DNA from: Perognathus longimembris pacificus | Lineage: Eukaryota; Chordata; Mammalia; Rodentia; Heteromyidae | NCBI RefSeq assembly: GCF_023159225.1 | Contig: NC_063171.1 | Location: 36,921,378 to 36,985,377 of the forward strand | Reading direction: 5' to 3' | Length of the DNA stretch: 64,000 nucleotides | Shown: positions 1 through 12,600 of the stretch, piece after piece | How the letters are laid out: each line of letters opens with the position of its first letter | Position numbering within the stretch: position 1 is the stretch's first letter | Program-made: the position numbers and the translations under genes | Notes under the pieces: generated by a model | What the model was told of the DNA's origin: nothing | The model's database searches: none | What the model saw: only the letters and a program-made list of their open reading frames with translations

Positions 1-85
1 AGCAAAAGGAAGCCAGGGACAGTGCTCAGGCCCTGAGTTCAAGGCCCAGGACTGGCCAAAAAAAAAAAAAAAAAAAAGAAAAAAG
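1..85 (+). mobile_element. SINE-A, 3' end only (cut by window edge)
   Basis: The right-hand tRNA-like module (gcaaaaggaagccaggga, then the ctcaggccctgag and ccaggactggcc segments) ends in an A-rich tail. The 5' part lies outside the window. Confidence 0.85.
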
Positions 86-557
86 AAAGAGGTGAAATCA
101 CTCACACACCTGAGGAGAAGTCCCCCTTTAGTCACCTACTGAATAAAATCCAGGTGGCCTGGGCGATAGTTCCTATGATTCCCAGACCTCCTGTGAGTGG
201 TGGGGATTTCCAACCGTAGCAGAACTCTCCTATCCATTTTCACAGCCTCTGTAGGACACTCCACTGACAGTGCCCTCTCCCCTCCCCCAGAGCCTTGCCA
301 TTTGCTCCTCTTGTTGGCCAGCTGCTGTCGGGTGTTAAGGGAGACCCTGAGACCAGCTAGATGGGAGGATGGGATCAATCACATCCTGGGTTGGCACTTG
401 GGCTGGAGGAGCTCCGTGGGTAACATTCCAAGGATGGCTCTACACCAACTGGTATTTTGGGGACACCAGAGTCAGACCTTGTAGAAAAGAGAGAAGTTAA
501 GACAAAGAAGACTAGAGTTATCATTCGGATATAAAATGACATATCCCACCAGCAAGC

Positions 558-685
558 CTCGTGATCTTGTGATCTTGGGAAAATTACTCACTTTTCTAGG
601 TCTTGGTTTCCTCTTCTATAAAATGAGGTGATAGAATGGGATGACCACAAAGGCCTCCCAGCACCAACATCCTAGAATTCAATGG
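558..685 (+). repeat. MIR remnant
   Basis: The sequence follows the MIR core order in the sense direction: a copy of the 'ttactcacttttctaggtc' segment, then 'tttcctcttctataaaatga'. It is old and diverged. Confidence 0.6.
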
Positions 686-2392
686 CTAAAGGACAAGTGC
701 AGGTTGTGTGAAGCAGGCCTGGATTCAACGTGCAGTGTCACCCCTACTAACAGAACTCTTCAGTCTCATTTCCATGCCATTTAACACGAGAGCTACCACG
801 TAGCTAACAAACACCCTCCTGGGGAGGGCAGGGTGCATACATGGAACATCAGCACAATCCTGGCACTCAGGAAAGGCTGGGGCAGGGATGTTCGTACTTC
901 ATTGGGAACACAGGGGACAGCACAGCCCACATGGAGGTAAGAGCACCCATAGTGGGTTCCCAGAGAAAGCTGACACCGTAAGGAAGAGTGTAAACTGGGA
1001 TGGGAGGAGCGCTCCAATAATGAGGTCCCATTATTTGTAGGAGTGTGGTGCGTTCCAGAAGTAACAGATGTTTGGTGTGATTGGTGAGTAGAGAATGTGT
1101 GTGAAGGGTGGATAGGGATAGAGGATAAAGAACATCAAAACTGGAGAGATTAGAAGCCAGATTGTAATAGACTCTGATTTGCCTGTCATTCTAGGAGCTC
1201 GAGAGGTGCTCCTCCCCCCACTTCTATTTAGTCCTTCTTGTCCAGCTTCTTATCCTTGTTACCTTGGCCACACTGGCCCAGTGGTACGAGGCCCCCCAAG
1301 AGGACTATTCAGGCCACGGTGAAGCTTTTGTTCTTCTGTTGCCTGGTTCTACAGCAGTTTGGGACCTAAGCCTGGCATTTTCTGTTTCTCTCTTTTCTAG
1401 CTCAAAAGAGTCTACCTCCCAAGGGAAAGATTTCTGGAGTAAAGATTCCAGCATCAAGGCTAAAGGAGGGACAGTCAGTGCTCCAAAGTGCCCAAAAGTT
1501 CAAAGGGAAGCTCAGAGGCAGGATGTCTTCAAGGATTAAGTGTGATTCACTTTGACAGGGGGCCTGAGGAAAGAAAGAGTGGTAGAGAGCATCAACCCTA
1601 TAAGCTCTTTTAAGTCTAGAAATACTAGAAGAAAACACAAAGTTGAACAAGACAGAGGTTAAGAATCACTTTAGAGAAGACTGCCTTTTCTAACAGATGG
1701 ATGGATCTTCTTGGAAGAAGGGAGCCTATAGAGTAACCCCTGTGGGACTTCCCCTTGGAGTGCTATGCTGAGAGTGCCTTCTCTCCTGCCTCTTGGGTCC
1801 TTTACCAACTGGGTCAAGCCCTCCCTTGTACTATCCGGTACAATGTCAAGATGAGAGACAAGCAAGTGTATAGAGAAGGGACTGTGTTGACTGGGATCAC
1901 CCCAGCTCCTCTCTCATCTAAGGTGGGGACCCGAAGCCTCACAGCTTTTATGCTAGAATGAGGAACAATCTCTTCTCTAGTTTCCCTTGTCCTCCCTGCA
2001 GGCAGCCCTCAACCCCAGCTTATCAGCACTAACCCTGCTCTCATTGGACATTCTCTAGTTTCTCAGAGTCTGGTGACAGATCAGGTGACAGAATCTAATC
2101 TGGTGACTGTCATCCTGCTCCTGCAAAAACCTTCCAGCTGCCTGGAGCCCCTAAGTTTAGGGGCAGCTGCAGGGATGAGGGGTCAGTGGGTAGTTATCAA
2201 GACACATATCTCTCTTCAGTGTTCTATATCACAAGCCTTTCTCATCTCTTAGCAGGTTCAGAGGGCTTTAGAGGAAACTTCATTTTGGGAATTATAGGGG
2301 GTTGGGCTACAGTACTAAATGTGAAGTCCTCTAAATTTTTGGAGTCAATCCCACTCCACAGATCACTGAAAGCAGAAATAAGGTAGTGGTTT
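686..2392. other. Unassigned intronic sequence
   Basis: I recognise no gene, repeat family or simple repeat here. The reading frames are short and have no coding character. Confidence 0.5.
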
Positions 2393-2621
2393 AGCCAGGC
2401 ACTGGGTGGCTCATGCCTATAATCCTAGCTACTCAGGAATCTGAGATCTAAGGATCACAGTTTGAAGCTAGAAGAAGAGTCTGTGACCTCTTATCCCCAA
2501 CTTACCATCAACAAGCCAGAAGGTGGGATGTAACTCAAGTCACAGTGTGCCAACCTGAGGGGAAAAAGCCAAATAAGAGCACAAGGCCCCAAATTCAAGC
2601 CCCAGTACTAGCACACACATG
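2393..2621 (+). mobile_element. SINE-B copy
   Basis: The 7SL-like left part (ggctcatgcctataatccta) is joined to the tRNA-like right module ending ttcaagccccagta. It is diverged and has a short CA-rich tail. Confidence 0.8.
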
Positions 2622-2799
2622 GCAATGGTTTATTTATCCTGAGCATTTTCAAGCCCTCCTGGCTGTGGCAATATGAGTAAAGATTCATAGGACCCAGAGG
2701 CAGAGGTTCTAGCTTGTCATTAAATAAGTGTCAGCAGCCAGTTTCCTTACCACTCTTAGTTTCTGTAATTCATCAGGATTAAGAGAAATATCCTTATTT

Positions 2800-2965
2800 G
2801 CATAAAGGCCTTACAGATTTCACAAACTTCCTTTATCTCACATAATCCTGAACACACAGCATAGTTTTATTGCCTCTTTAGGTGAGGGAACTGAGCCCTA
2901 GAGAGATTAAGAGATTGATTAGAGTTCCTATAGATAGTAAGGGACACAGAACAGGATGGCAAATA
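2800..2965 (-). repeat. MIR remnant
   Basis: It matches the antisense MIR core: the 'cctttatctcacataatcct' segment, followed by 'gagggaactgagccctagag'. Confidence 0.55.
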
Positions 2966-3269
2966 GTAGCAAAGAATAGGTAGGGACCATTGGCTGTGTC
3001 CCAGGCATGGCAGGATGACAAATAGTTGTTTATTTGTGAGGCTAATTCCATGTTATTGAAAATTATTGTGTCACCATGTTAAGAAAGATTCGGAGGTTCA
3101 GTTAGAGAAAAGGTGTTGTAATGACTCAGTGATGATATCTATGCTATGTGAGGAAGAAAGATGGAGGGGGGGTGGCTCATACATAAGGTATAGGTGACAC
3201 CTTATCTCAAAAATACCCAAAGATGACAAGTCTAAATAAATCCTTAGCACTTAAATTAAATTTAAAGGA

Positions 3270-4480
3270 ACCAGCTTAATAAAATTACTAAGATACAATC
3301 CCTGCTTTCAAAAAGTTCACAATCTTTTTGAGAAGGACATAGAAAATTGTGGTAAAATGTCACATAGGGAAAGAGTAAATATTTCTATGTGGCAGCCTGG
3401 GGCATTCTCTGTAATAGCTCCAGTCATCCAAGGAAAGACATTGCATACAGAACCTTGAAGGATAAAAAGGATTTTAGAGGGACAAGAGAGGCCTGGGGGG
3501 TGGGGTGGGGAGGATCTAGGGACAGTGAGAGGCAAAGCAGTCAGAGCTGTAGCAGCAAAGGTGTGGGGACAGGAAAAGAGGGTGCAGGACACTGTCTCTG
3601 TGGCTAGAATGCCTGGACACAGAAAAGTAGAGCCAAAGGGAGACTTTCAAGTAAGGTGGAGGTCAGGCATGGTGGTATATGCCTGCAATCTTAGCCTGTG
3701 GGAGGCTGATGCAAGGTGACTGTGAGTTCAAGGCCAGCCTGGGCTATGTAGTGAAACCCATCTTAAAAAGCAAATGGCAAGAGAGATGGAGTTAGATGGT
3801 TCACAATTCTATACACTGTGTCAAGTAGTTTGGGTTTCCTCAGGAAAGCTGTGAGAGTTCATTACAGGATTTCAAGCCACCAGAGCCAAGTGATAGGATC
3901 AGAACATACTGTAGGAAGTACTATGGCAGCTGAGGGTGGGAATGAGGAGGGTGAGCCGGTGGGCAGGAGGAGCAGGAGGAGCAAGAGATCATCGCAGCAT
4001 TTCAGGTGTAAGAGAATACCAGTCTGAATGAGGGCAGCCTTAGAGGATATGTAGAGAAGCCCACAAAGGTGGAAGTGATAAGAACTGGTGACTGATGTGA
4101 TGAGGGGCAAGACAGACACCAGGCATGACCAAGGTTTCCAGCTGGGGCACTGAATGGATGGATGGTAAATCTGTGTACAAGAAGGAAAACACAAACTCTT
4201 GAGGGGAGAGGACAGGGGTCTGCCCATGGCAATATTGGAATATTCTGGGAAGAAGGAGCATGGAAAGAACTTGGATTTGCAGAGCAGAAGTGAAGTAGAA
4301 TCCATGGAAGTGGCTGATACAGTGGCAGTAGGGAGGGTAAAATGCTTAGGATGAAAACCAAGGTGGATACCTGGGAAATGCAAGCACTGTGGGCAGAGAG
4401 GGACCAGAGCAAAAGAGACAGATTGAAAGCATATAGAGATGAGGAAACCTTGAAATATGACACAAGAAAAAAAAAACATA
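3270..4480 (-). repeat. L2 remnant interrupted by a B1-like SINE
   Basis: Antisense L2 landmarks appear in order: 'atccctgctttcaaaaagtt' near 3298, 'ccttgaaggat' near 3452, then the second block after the SINE with 'gagatcatcgcagcatttca' and 'accaaggtttccagctgggg'. The 3662-3775 SINE lies between them. A long minus-strand frame (3862-4626) runs in the L2 sense direction but has no recognisable protein similarity and is not a gene. Confidence 0.5.
3662..3775 (+). mobile_element. B1-like SINE
   Basis: A 7SL-derived monomer: 'ggcatggtggtatatgcctg', then 'gagttcaaggccagcctggg', then a short A-rich end. It lies inside the L2 remnant. Confidence 0.75.
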
Positions 4481-4551
4481 CTTAGTGCTGTTCTCATGTG
4501 CATGATGCTCTCCAAAGCCTCAGTGTTGTTATTAGATCCTTTTTTTTTTTT

Positions 4552-4640
4552 TTTTATGGAGAAAGGAAGCCCAGAAGTTTGAGCAATTTTGCTCCAAATC
4601 ATAAAACCTAAAAGTGGCAGAGTCACTGAACAGGTAATAA
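4552..4640 (-). repeat. MIR remnant
   Basis: Antisense MIR core with 'aagtttgagcaattttgctc' and 'aaaagtggcagagtcac'. It begins just after a T-run of about 17 bases (4539-4555). Confidence 0.45.
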
Positions 4641-4649
4641 AGATTACAA

Positions 4650-6397
4650 AAACCAGTGTATTCTCATCACACTACACTAGAAGCCCAAAGAGAGCAAGTC
4701 AGGAATGGACAAGCTGGTTATCAGTCTAAACGCTGTGGAAGGATGGCTGGGGTTGAGAACTGAGAAAATGCCCTTGGATTTAATGACTGGAAGGTCAGCT
4801 CTGACCTTGGAGAGAGATTTCCTGTTGCTTTCACTACCACTTGGAGCGGCCGTGTGGATCAAATGGAATTGCTCTGAACATTTGTACAAGTGCATTGCAG
4901 CTTGCAAAGCCCTTTCCTGGAAGGTGGTTAGTACTATTGTTTTTATTCTTGGTATTATTAGACTGAACTATCTGGTATTGGCAATAAGAAATGCATTTAT
5001 TTTTAACTGGCAATTTCATATGGTTCAACTATACAATAAAAGGAGTGGGTTGGAGTATTGGGGGTGGTGGTGAAGGTCCAAGCGTTTAGACGAAGGCAAC
5101 CTGTGGTGTTTGGAGAGGCCTGCCCCCTGGTGGCAGGGAGGTAAATCTTCAGCACCAGGTAGCTGGAGGAGTTTGCTGTCTTCCTTATTCAGCAGAGATA
5201 GAGGTGGAGGTAAGCTCGCCTAAGGGGACTTCATCTGAATATTGAGACTAGTTTGATTCCCTCAATCAATATTGTTGGAGAGTAGCTGGACTTAGAGTGC
5301 CCCAACAGAGTATCTTGAGGACCTAAGTCAGGTTGTGACTCATTGGAGATCTATGGTAAGGCTGAACCCATGAAGGAGGTCTGAGAATAGGCATGTTCAC
5401 TATCCAGTTTCTTCCTAACCCAACCCAGACCCTTAGATTTTCCCCAGTGTCCCTAGGAAGCTTTTCAGTGTTTCATATTTTACTGTTACAAAAGAAAACA
5501 ATAACAACAGTAGTTATTCCTATCGAAGCTGTTGCTTCTCGCTGAATCTTGGCACCAACACCAGATTTTCTGACTCTTCAGTCAGGGTAAGAAGTGGTGG
5601 GCTAACATCTTCAAGCAGATTCTCTTCTGAGGTGAGGATCCAGCTGAGGTCGGGCTAGGAGGCTCTCTGAACTGATGCTGCTGGGGCTGAGGAGGCAGTG
5701 GTACAGCTCTGTCCTCAGTTGAACTCTGCATAGTGCCAAGCTCTTCACAAAGGACCAGCTCCCTGCAGAGCTCAGGATGTGCAGTTCTGCTGCCCAGACA
5801 ATGGTTGGGAGCAGAGGCTGTGACTGGTCAATAACTCAGGGGGGAAGTGTGCTGGAGCTGCTATGGAGGGTTGGTAGGGCAGGTGCACAAAGAAGCAGTA
5901 TGCTATGGAGTCAATTTTCCTCTCCAGCCACCGCAAAAGTATCTTTGTGTGGGGTTCTTGAGACTGTACCCCCTAAGAGTTTTGACAAATACAGTTCCCT
6001 TCCTGAAGGAGGTGTATGGTATATCCTGGAGACTGGGATGGAAGAGGGGGGCAGTGGTCCCCATCAGCTCACACTGACAGGCAACGGTTATGTCTAAACA
6101 GAGGAGAACATCTGACATGGCCTCATGTCTTTGCCCCTCCCTCTTTTGACCAGAAAACACACAGGGGTTCAGTAGGGCCAGGAAGAGGTCACAGGCTCCC
6201 AGGAAATGCTTTTATCCTTTCTTTTGATCAAACTATGAGAACTTTCCAAACGTTGACACAAGGGAAGAAAAGCCTATTCTTCCCTGGGCCAGGGCCCTGA
6301 TGTCAGGCTGGGGCTAGAGGATGGGAGGGCCAAGGGGAAGGAGACTGGAGGGTGGGAGACAGACAGAACAGTGACTCAGCTGGAAAGTCAGGCTCCT

Positions 6398-6399
<2 letters not shown>
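4650..6399. other. Unassigned intronic sequence with a CTCF-like site
   Basis: No gene or repeat family is recognised, except possible MIR-like similarity near 4890-4960. A strong CTCF-like motif at 5120-5136 is listed separately. Confidence 0.45.
5120..5136 (-). promoter_or_regulatory. Candidate CTCF site
   Basis: The sequence ctgccccctggtggcag is very close to the reverse complement of the CTCF core (CCACCAGGGGGC on the minus strand). Motif match only; occupancy is unknown. Confidence 0.5.

Positions 6400-6454
<55 letters not shown>
6400..6454. repeat. (CA)n microsatellite
   Basis: Uninterrupted CA dinucleotides over about 55 bases. It creates spurious Thr-His and Cys-Val frames on the two strands. 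Confidence 0.97.
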
Positions 6455-6457
<3 letters not shown>

Positions 6458-6934
6458 CCCTCTTTTTCAGTACCTCAAGATTTGTGTGCATCTGGCTCCA
6501 TTTCTATTTGTTTGTTTCCCTTGGGGAAGGACAGGAGGGAGATTAATGAATGAAGACATTAAGTTTGAAAAGAACCCCAAGCCCAGCTCCATTCTTCTTC
6601 TAACCTAAGGGCTTACATAATCCTGTAGAGCTTTTCTTACTGCCTTCCTCTTATACCCATTTCCCTTCTCTTCCCTTTTCTCTCATTAAGAGCACTTGGA
6701 AGCTCAGAAATGCTCCTTTTTAGTCCCTGGGGCTGCTGATCTCCTTCTGGAGGCCTCTCAGGTTGCTATTTAAGTGGGACTTGGTATCCACAAAAGAGGT
6801 AAAATGGTTGGTGAGAGAAGAATGAGTAGCTGCTTCCTCTTACCACTAGGACTATGGGAGGAACAGGACCAGACAATAGAGGGAAATCAATTGGAAGAAG
6901 AGGAGGTGTATTTGTTGTGTTGCTTTCTTTGTTT

Positions 6935-7040
6935 TGTTTGACACTGGATCTTTCTACGTGGCCCAGGCTGTCCTCAAATTCATGATCCTCCTGCCTCAAC
7001 CTCCCAACTGCTCAGATTACAGGTATGTGCTACCACTCCC
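6935..7040 (-). mobile_element. B1-like SINE
   Basis: Antisense 7SL-derived monomer: 'tacgtggcccaggctgtcct', then 'cctgcctcaacctccc', then 'cagattacaggtatgtgcta'. Confidence 0.7.
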
Positions 7041-7044
7041 TTCT

Positions 7045-8569
7045 GGATGGAGAGTGTTAAAGCAGGAAGTGTCCCTAGCTATCTTTTACACAGCACCTGT
7101 AGAATGTCCCAGTGCTGAGACTGGGACTTGTGCCCCAAAGCTGCAATATCCTGGGTAAACCACAGGATATTGGATATCCTTGAGAACTCTTTTGATCCAA
7201 AGTAATGTAAATGTTTAATTCTGCTCCATTGTACACTGCTTGTAGACTAAAGTATTATTTCCCCTCAAAAATATCTAAAATTGATGTTTGAGGTACATGT
7301 GGCAGAACAAATCTGGTGACTGCAAGTATCTCTTGGCACAGAGATATGTGCTATGGTTGGAGCAGTGAATAATTGATACAAACTCTTGTTTTTACAATTG
7401 AAGAAAGGAAGGCTAAGATAGTCAGGGGCTGCCCAAGTTCATGGAGTCCATGGTAGAGTTGAGACCAGTGGCCAAGAGTCTATTGCTTCTCAGTCCAATG
7501 CACTTTCCACCAGGCAGTGCTGTCTCTGATTTCCAGGCAGGATTTTATCCATCCTTGGGTCTGATTCTCCTGCTTCATCTCCAGAATGAGATGCATAGAT
7601 ACATGCACAGATGCGGCTAAGATACATATAGCCTGGACATAGCCCACCTTCAGGTTTTGACAGAGGGCTCAATTTTCCTTTGCTAGGGCTCACCCTACAT
7701 ATAGCACCCAAGTGGTGGACAGCGCCTGAGATGAAGAATGTGCTGGTGCTATAATTCCCTATTTCTATCTACCATATCATTCATCTATACCTGGCAGCGA
7801 TTACTTCAGGAATACCTTCTGATATAAAATAATTAGAATATGCAATAGCTGTGATGGGTCTTTCTCCTGTCTTTCTGGAAACAACCTCCCTTTCTGATTT
7901 CATTTCCCAATTCCTAAATCAAGACCCTTTCTCGGAGGGAATAGGGAGAACATTAAGAGACTTTGGTGCTTGTATGCATGTTAATGCAGACACTTAGGTC
8001 TTGGGAGAGATGTAAAAGAATAGGAGGATAAAGCATGGTAAAGAATTTAAAAGTAAGAGTTGTGGTTAAATGGATAGCACACTATTCCTCTTTACTACCA
8101 TATCAGAAAGTCAGATCTTCAGGAAGAGACAGACCCAGAAGGGCTGGAGAAGATTCAAGAAGAATGGCATTCCAAACTGAAAAGACATGAACAAGGTTAA
8201 AAAAAAGTGGAAACATTTTAGAAACAGCAAGATGAAATGTAAGTGGGACAAGAGCATGGCTGTATTGATAATAGTAGAGATAGAAAAGAGCTGGAGGAGA
8301 ATTCAGGAGAAGGAAATGGAGAGGACAACAGCATGTCATGCAAAGCTGGAGAACACGATGAGAGAAAGCCATCATAGAGGAAGAGTACTGCCCTCAACCA
8401 GCAGGTGTACCCTTAGTTTCATTGGGAGTGAGTTTTCCACACCAGGATGGTGCTTGCCCACTTCCAACATGCTTTGAATGCCATCTTCTCTGCCTGTGGA
8501 TTGTTAGGTTTGATTGGTAACGGTAATCTTGCCATCATATTGATCTGAAACCACAATCTGGAAGGATGT
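7045..8569. other. Mostly unassigned intronic sequence
   Basis: It contains a MIR remnant at 7385-7510 and possible antisense L2 similarity around 8110-8330. I recognise nothing else and see no gene. Confidence 0.4.
7385..7510 (-). repeat. MIR remnant
   Basis: Antisense MIR core, diverged: 'gaagaaaggaaggctaagat', 'gagttgagaccagtggc' and 'agtccaatgcactttccacc' keep the family order. Confidence 0.45.
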
Positions 8570-8740
8570 TAGAGTCCAGTCTGAACAAAGCACAAATCCT
8601 AGCTGTGCCATCTATAAGTCGTGTCACCCAGCTCTTGGAACCTCCATTTCCTCATCAGTCACTGTGAAGACTGGCTTTACACAGTTGTTGTAGAGGGAAA
8701 GAAATGTACAGCACTAGTCTAAAGTAGTCATTCAGTAAGT
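8570..8740 (+). repeat. MIR remnant
   Basis: Sense MIR order: 'cctagctgtgccatctataa', then 'cctccatttcctcatcagtc', then the tail 'gtcattcagtaagtt'. Confidence 0.65.
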
Positions 8741-9169
8741 TAATGGCACCCACTTTCATCTCCACGAAACAAACATTGGGAAGAGAGGAAGGACTCCATG
8801 GTCAGAAAAGGAAAGTCATCGAGTAGCTTTGTGAAACGATGCCTAGCAGGCTCCAGCACAACAGGGAGGGGGCCAGAGTTCCTAATGCAAACCTTGCAGG
8901 AGCCATCGGCTCCACATCCATGCAGCAGCTGCACAAACAAGGGGGGAATAAAATGGTTCCAAAAGGCCCGAGGACAGAGTGAAGTTCCAGCTGGGATTAC
9001 CTGGGACAAAAACTTCCACATCTCCTCAGCCCTAGTGTGAGGGCAGATTTCCTTCTGAGCCTCTTAGATTGACCCCTTTGCTGGAGCATGTTAGGAGTCC
9101 CTTTCTACCCATTAATTCTCTTATAAAATACATCCTGAGTACTTACATGCCATCTATTGGACTTACTGT

Positions 9170-9625
9170 TAGGTGTGTTAGCTTTTGTATCACGGGTGAG
9201 ATGCCTGAGACAAACAACTCAATGAAGGATGTAGTTTGGCCATTATAGAGGTTTTGACCCATGGTTGGCTGGCTCCCTTGCTTTTAGACCTGGGGCAAGG
9301 CAGAAATAGAATGGTAGAAGGTTGTGGTGGTGGAAAGCTGCTCACTACATGGCAGGCAGGAAGCAAAGAGGAGTGGGGTAGGGATAAGCTATACCTTTCT
9401 AGAGCACCCCCCAGTGATTACTTCCTCCAACTAGGTCTTATTTCCTAATAGCACATTCAGTTATGAACTCATCAGTGGATTACTAATCTACTGATGTGAT
9501 AAATGCCTTCATGATTTAATTGCTTCTCTAGGTGCCAATTCTGAACTCTGCTGTATTAAGGACCAAGCCATCCACACAGAAGCCTTTTAGGGAGAGGCAG
9601 GTCATATTCAAGCACTGACATTAGA
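9170..9625 (-). mobile_element. Old LTR (MaLR/ERVL class) remnant
   Basis: The block order matches an antisense mammalian LTR family of the MaLR/ERVL class: 'ggctggctcccttgctttta', 'gctgctcactacatggcagg', 'tacttcctccaactaggtct', then 'tcatcagtggattactaatc'. Exact subfamily not assigned. There is no internal region or open frame. Confidence 0.5.
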
Positions 9626-9690
9626 GTAACCAAGATATATTAGGGATAGGCTCTCCTTTCAATAATCTTATTTGTAATAGAAGACAAATG

Positions 9691-9795
9691 AGGGGTTGGA
9701 GGCGTGGCTCTGTTGGTAGAATGAGCAATGTGCCACGTACTGAATTTGAGTCCCAGTCTTGCAACAAAAAGAAAAAGAAAAGAAAAAGAAAGCAA
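9691..9795 (+). mobile_element. ID-like tRNA-derived SINE
   Basis: A single tRNA-like unit (ggttggaggcgtggctctgt, then gaatttgagtccc) with an A-rich tail of AAAG/AAAAG type. It differs from the two composite families. Confidence 0.65.
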
Positions 9796-9839
9796 ATGAT
9801 GACCCAAGTACTAAGAGTTGTACCATAAAAATGATTCAC

Positions 9840-10700
9840 ATGTGTTGATAGTCATTTATGAAAGCTCAGAAAAAGGTAGTATTACTTAAGGCTAAGGGTA
9901 ACCAGGGAGAGGGTTCATTTGAACTGGGCTTGGGAGGCCAGGAAGATGAAATGGTATAAACCATCACATGAAGACCTGTGTGTACCAAGAAGCAGCAGGT
10001 GCTTGGTTTGCCCAAATGTTCTAGAGAAGAGGAGAGGTAGGAAACAAGGCTAGGAAAGTTTAGAAGCATAGTGTATAAAGCTTTAGATACCAGCATGAGT
10101 TTGGATTTTCTATGAGATATGAGAAGACACTGATTTTACTTTTAATCTACAGAAGGAATTGAGACAGAGTGTCATGAAAAATGGATGGGTTTGGAGGCAA
10201 ATGGCCTGAGTGTAAATTCAGTTCCAATAATTTATGGAGTCCCATCATTTTTTCCAAGCCTCAATTCTAAAATAAGGACTATGATCTTAATAGCTCTTAG
10301 GAAAGCCATGAGGATCAACTGTGAAAACGCTTTGTAAAGTACCAGATAAATATTCATTGATTTGTGATCCGAAGTGTAATTGAGGAAGAGTAGAAAAATG
10401 TAGGATGGATTTGAAGAGAAACAAAAATGTAGATAAGAGATGAATAGGGCGCTATGCAGTGATTCAGCTAAAAGGCATTAATTCTTTTGGAGAAAGACAG
10501 CAAAATGAAGGGGATAAGCTACCAGGATTATGTCCACAGTGTTAGATGAACATTGAACAGAGGATGAAAGAGGGTTTGAGATGATCCCATGACTTTGAGT
10601 GTGACTAGCTGGGAGGAGGCGGCACATTTAACAATTTAGGGAACCACAAAGGTGAACAGGTAGGAGAAGAAAGAAGAGTCACCTGCATTTGTAACTGAAT
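9840..10700 (-). repeat. L2 remnant split by a MIR
   Basis: Both flanks resemble the antisense L2 interior: 'ttggattttctatgagatat' near 10102 and the 'atgaaagagggtttgagatg' block near 10564. A sense MIR occupies 10185-10368. Diverged, so the limits are approximate. Confidence 0.35.
10185..10368 (+). repeat. MIR remnant
   Basis: Sense MIR order: 'tgtaaattcagttccaataa', 'caagcctcaattctaaaata', then 'agtaccagataaatattcat'. Confidence 0.6.
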
Positions 10701-12310
10701 GCACTTTGTATTCATAACCCAGAGTTCCTTTTAGGAGAGTTATTTTTGCCACAGATAAAACAGAGAAAGTGCTTTCCTTGGGGTCTCTTCCTCTAACCTG
10801 ACAGGTTTTAGGAGATGGGGCACCGTTTTTCCCTGTCCCTCCATCTGCGGCCCCTGGGAGCAGGTTTAAACATTTTTCCCAGCCACCTAATTTAGCATCA
10901 CCAGCTCCATAGCACCATTTCTATGCTCCAGCAGAAGATGAGATGACTTAGATGAGAGATGGCACTGACTGGGATTTCTTTTCCCCATCTTCCTCCCTCC
11001 CCCTATAGAAAGGATTTGCAAGCCTCTGCAGCATTAGTGAAGCCTGGGTAAATCTGGGTCCCTACCTGCTGACTGCTGTTCCATGGCTTCCCTAGAAGGT
11101 CTCCACAAACTAGGTACCTCCTGGGAGGAGAACCAAGGCTGCAGCCTCCCTTGGACTCATTCTGTCTAGACCAGGCTTTCCGTCATCTCTTTACTCAAGC
11201 TTTCTTAACGAAACTCAGGCCTTTCTTGTCTATACTTGGTTTGGGGAAAACAAATGTAAGGTATGGTCTGTGGCCTTAAATGAAGGGTTTACAGCTAGCA
11301 AAGTGTTATACAATGGTAATACACATCAGAGTATGCTTAGTAAACTCATGTTAGGATGGATGGGGAGGATTACAGAGAAGAGGAACTGTTGTTTGAGTGA
11401 GGAAGGCTTCCAAAGGCATCATAACACTTGGTTTTGAAAGGTGAGCAGTTGAACAGCTAGTAGCGATAGAGTCAGGCAATGAGAAAACAGGCTGAAAGTA
11501 GAGGGAATCACAAGGAGGACTTAAAACAAGTTCTTTAAGTAGCTGCACAAAGGGGTTTCAGTTCAACATGTGAGTGAGTTTATGAACACAATGCATCATG
11601 ATTAATGCCATTGCTTCTGTCATTCCACAAGGAGATTCTTCACAGAGTAAGAATCTAGGAGTGTGTGCAAGTCTGTTATGAGTAAGGCCAGAAAGTAGGC
11701 AGAGACTAAATCATTAATACTGTGCTAACAGATTTAGAGTTTGTCATAAAAGCAATAGGGGTCTTAGACAATTTTAGTCTTGAGAGTGGTAAAAGTCCTA
11801 CCTTTACTCAAGAGTAATATTGTAGTCAAGAAAAGCCATGGTTAATCCATTCATTCTGGAGCATAAGAGACTGAGGTAAAAATCCAAATATAGGCATTCA
11901 CAGCTCTAGTAACACACTCTAGAAAAAGCAGGTGGGAGTGGTATTTGCTGAAAAACATGGTAGATATCACTATAGGTATGACTGGCCTTTGCTTTAGGGA
12001 AAGAATCATGAGTTCAGTTCTTAGAGGAGGAAGACTGTGGCTACCTGTTTCTCTTTTCCTTCCTACAGGCTCCTCTAGTGTTCAGAATGCTGTTCTTGGT
12101 TTTGGGTTGGGACTGTTTTGAGGAGATAGCACCCTCTAGAGGAAGGAGGTTGAATGCTTTGGGTGGGGCAACAAGGAATCACTTCCAGAACTTTGGCCTG
12201 CTTCCTTCCCTAGAACCCTGGCCAGCTTGGGGGTGGAGTGTGATGATTGTTTATCTGCTTCTCACTCTGGCCACCGCAGAGAACAAAGTGGCCTGGCTGT
12301 GGGAGGTGGA
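10700..12310. other. Unassigned intronic sequence
   Basis: Faint antisense L2-like similarity occurs around 11360-11580 and 11680-11880. The rest, including the GC-richer 10780-11160 part, matches nothing I know. No gene is seen. Confidence 0.35.
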
Positions 12311-12314
12311 ACAA

Positions 12315-12425
12315 CAGCTGTGAATAGCAAATCACAGCTGGAGGTGGCAGATATGAAGGCTGGCAACAGCAGGCACAACAGTTGGAGGCGGCAAACACAA
12401 CAGCCAGAGGCAACAAAGAAACTAG
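12315..12425 (+). repeat. Degenerate ~22-bp tandem repeat
   Basis: Successive units start with variants of 'acaacagctggaggtggca' (for example near 12344, 12377 and 12399), each about 21-23 bases and imperfect. It resembles a small decayed minisatellite. It gives the overlapping frames a false repetitive Gln/Ala/Asn-rich look. Confidence 0.45.
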
Positions 12426-12600
12426 CCAGTAACCAAAATGTCCAGTGCCCATGAGTCCATCACTTTAATGCTGTACTCTCCAACTCCAGACTCTATCTTC
12501 TTAGTAAACAGCACCACAGGGGCACCACCTGAGAGCATGAGACCCATAGTAATGAAATCTAGGGAGCACTGAAGCAGTTCCTACATTTAAGAAGTTCTGG

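Noticed and set aside
3862..4626. 254-residue minus-strand frame
   Set aside because: It overlaps an old L2 remnant and a MIR, is rich in Leu/Ser/Pro, and has no recognisable domain.
6400..6454. Repetitive arrays as possible CRISPR-like structures
   Set aside because: All arrays in the window are simple microsatellites without unique spacers, and the genome is mammalian.
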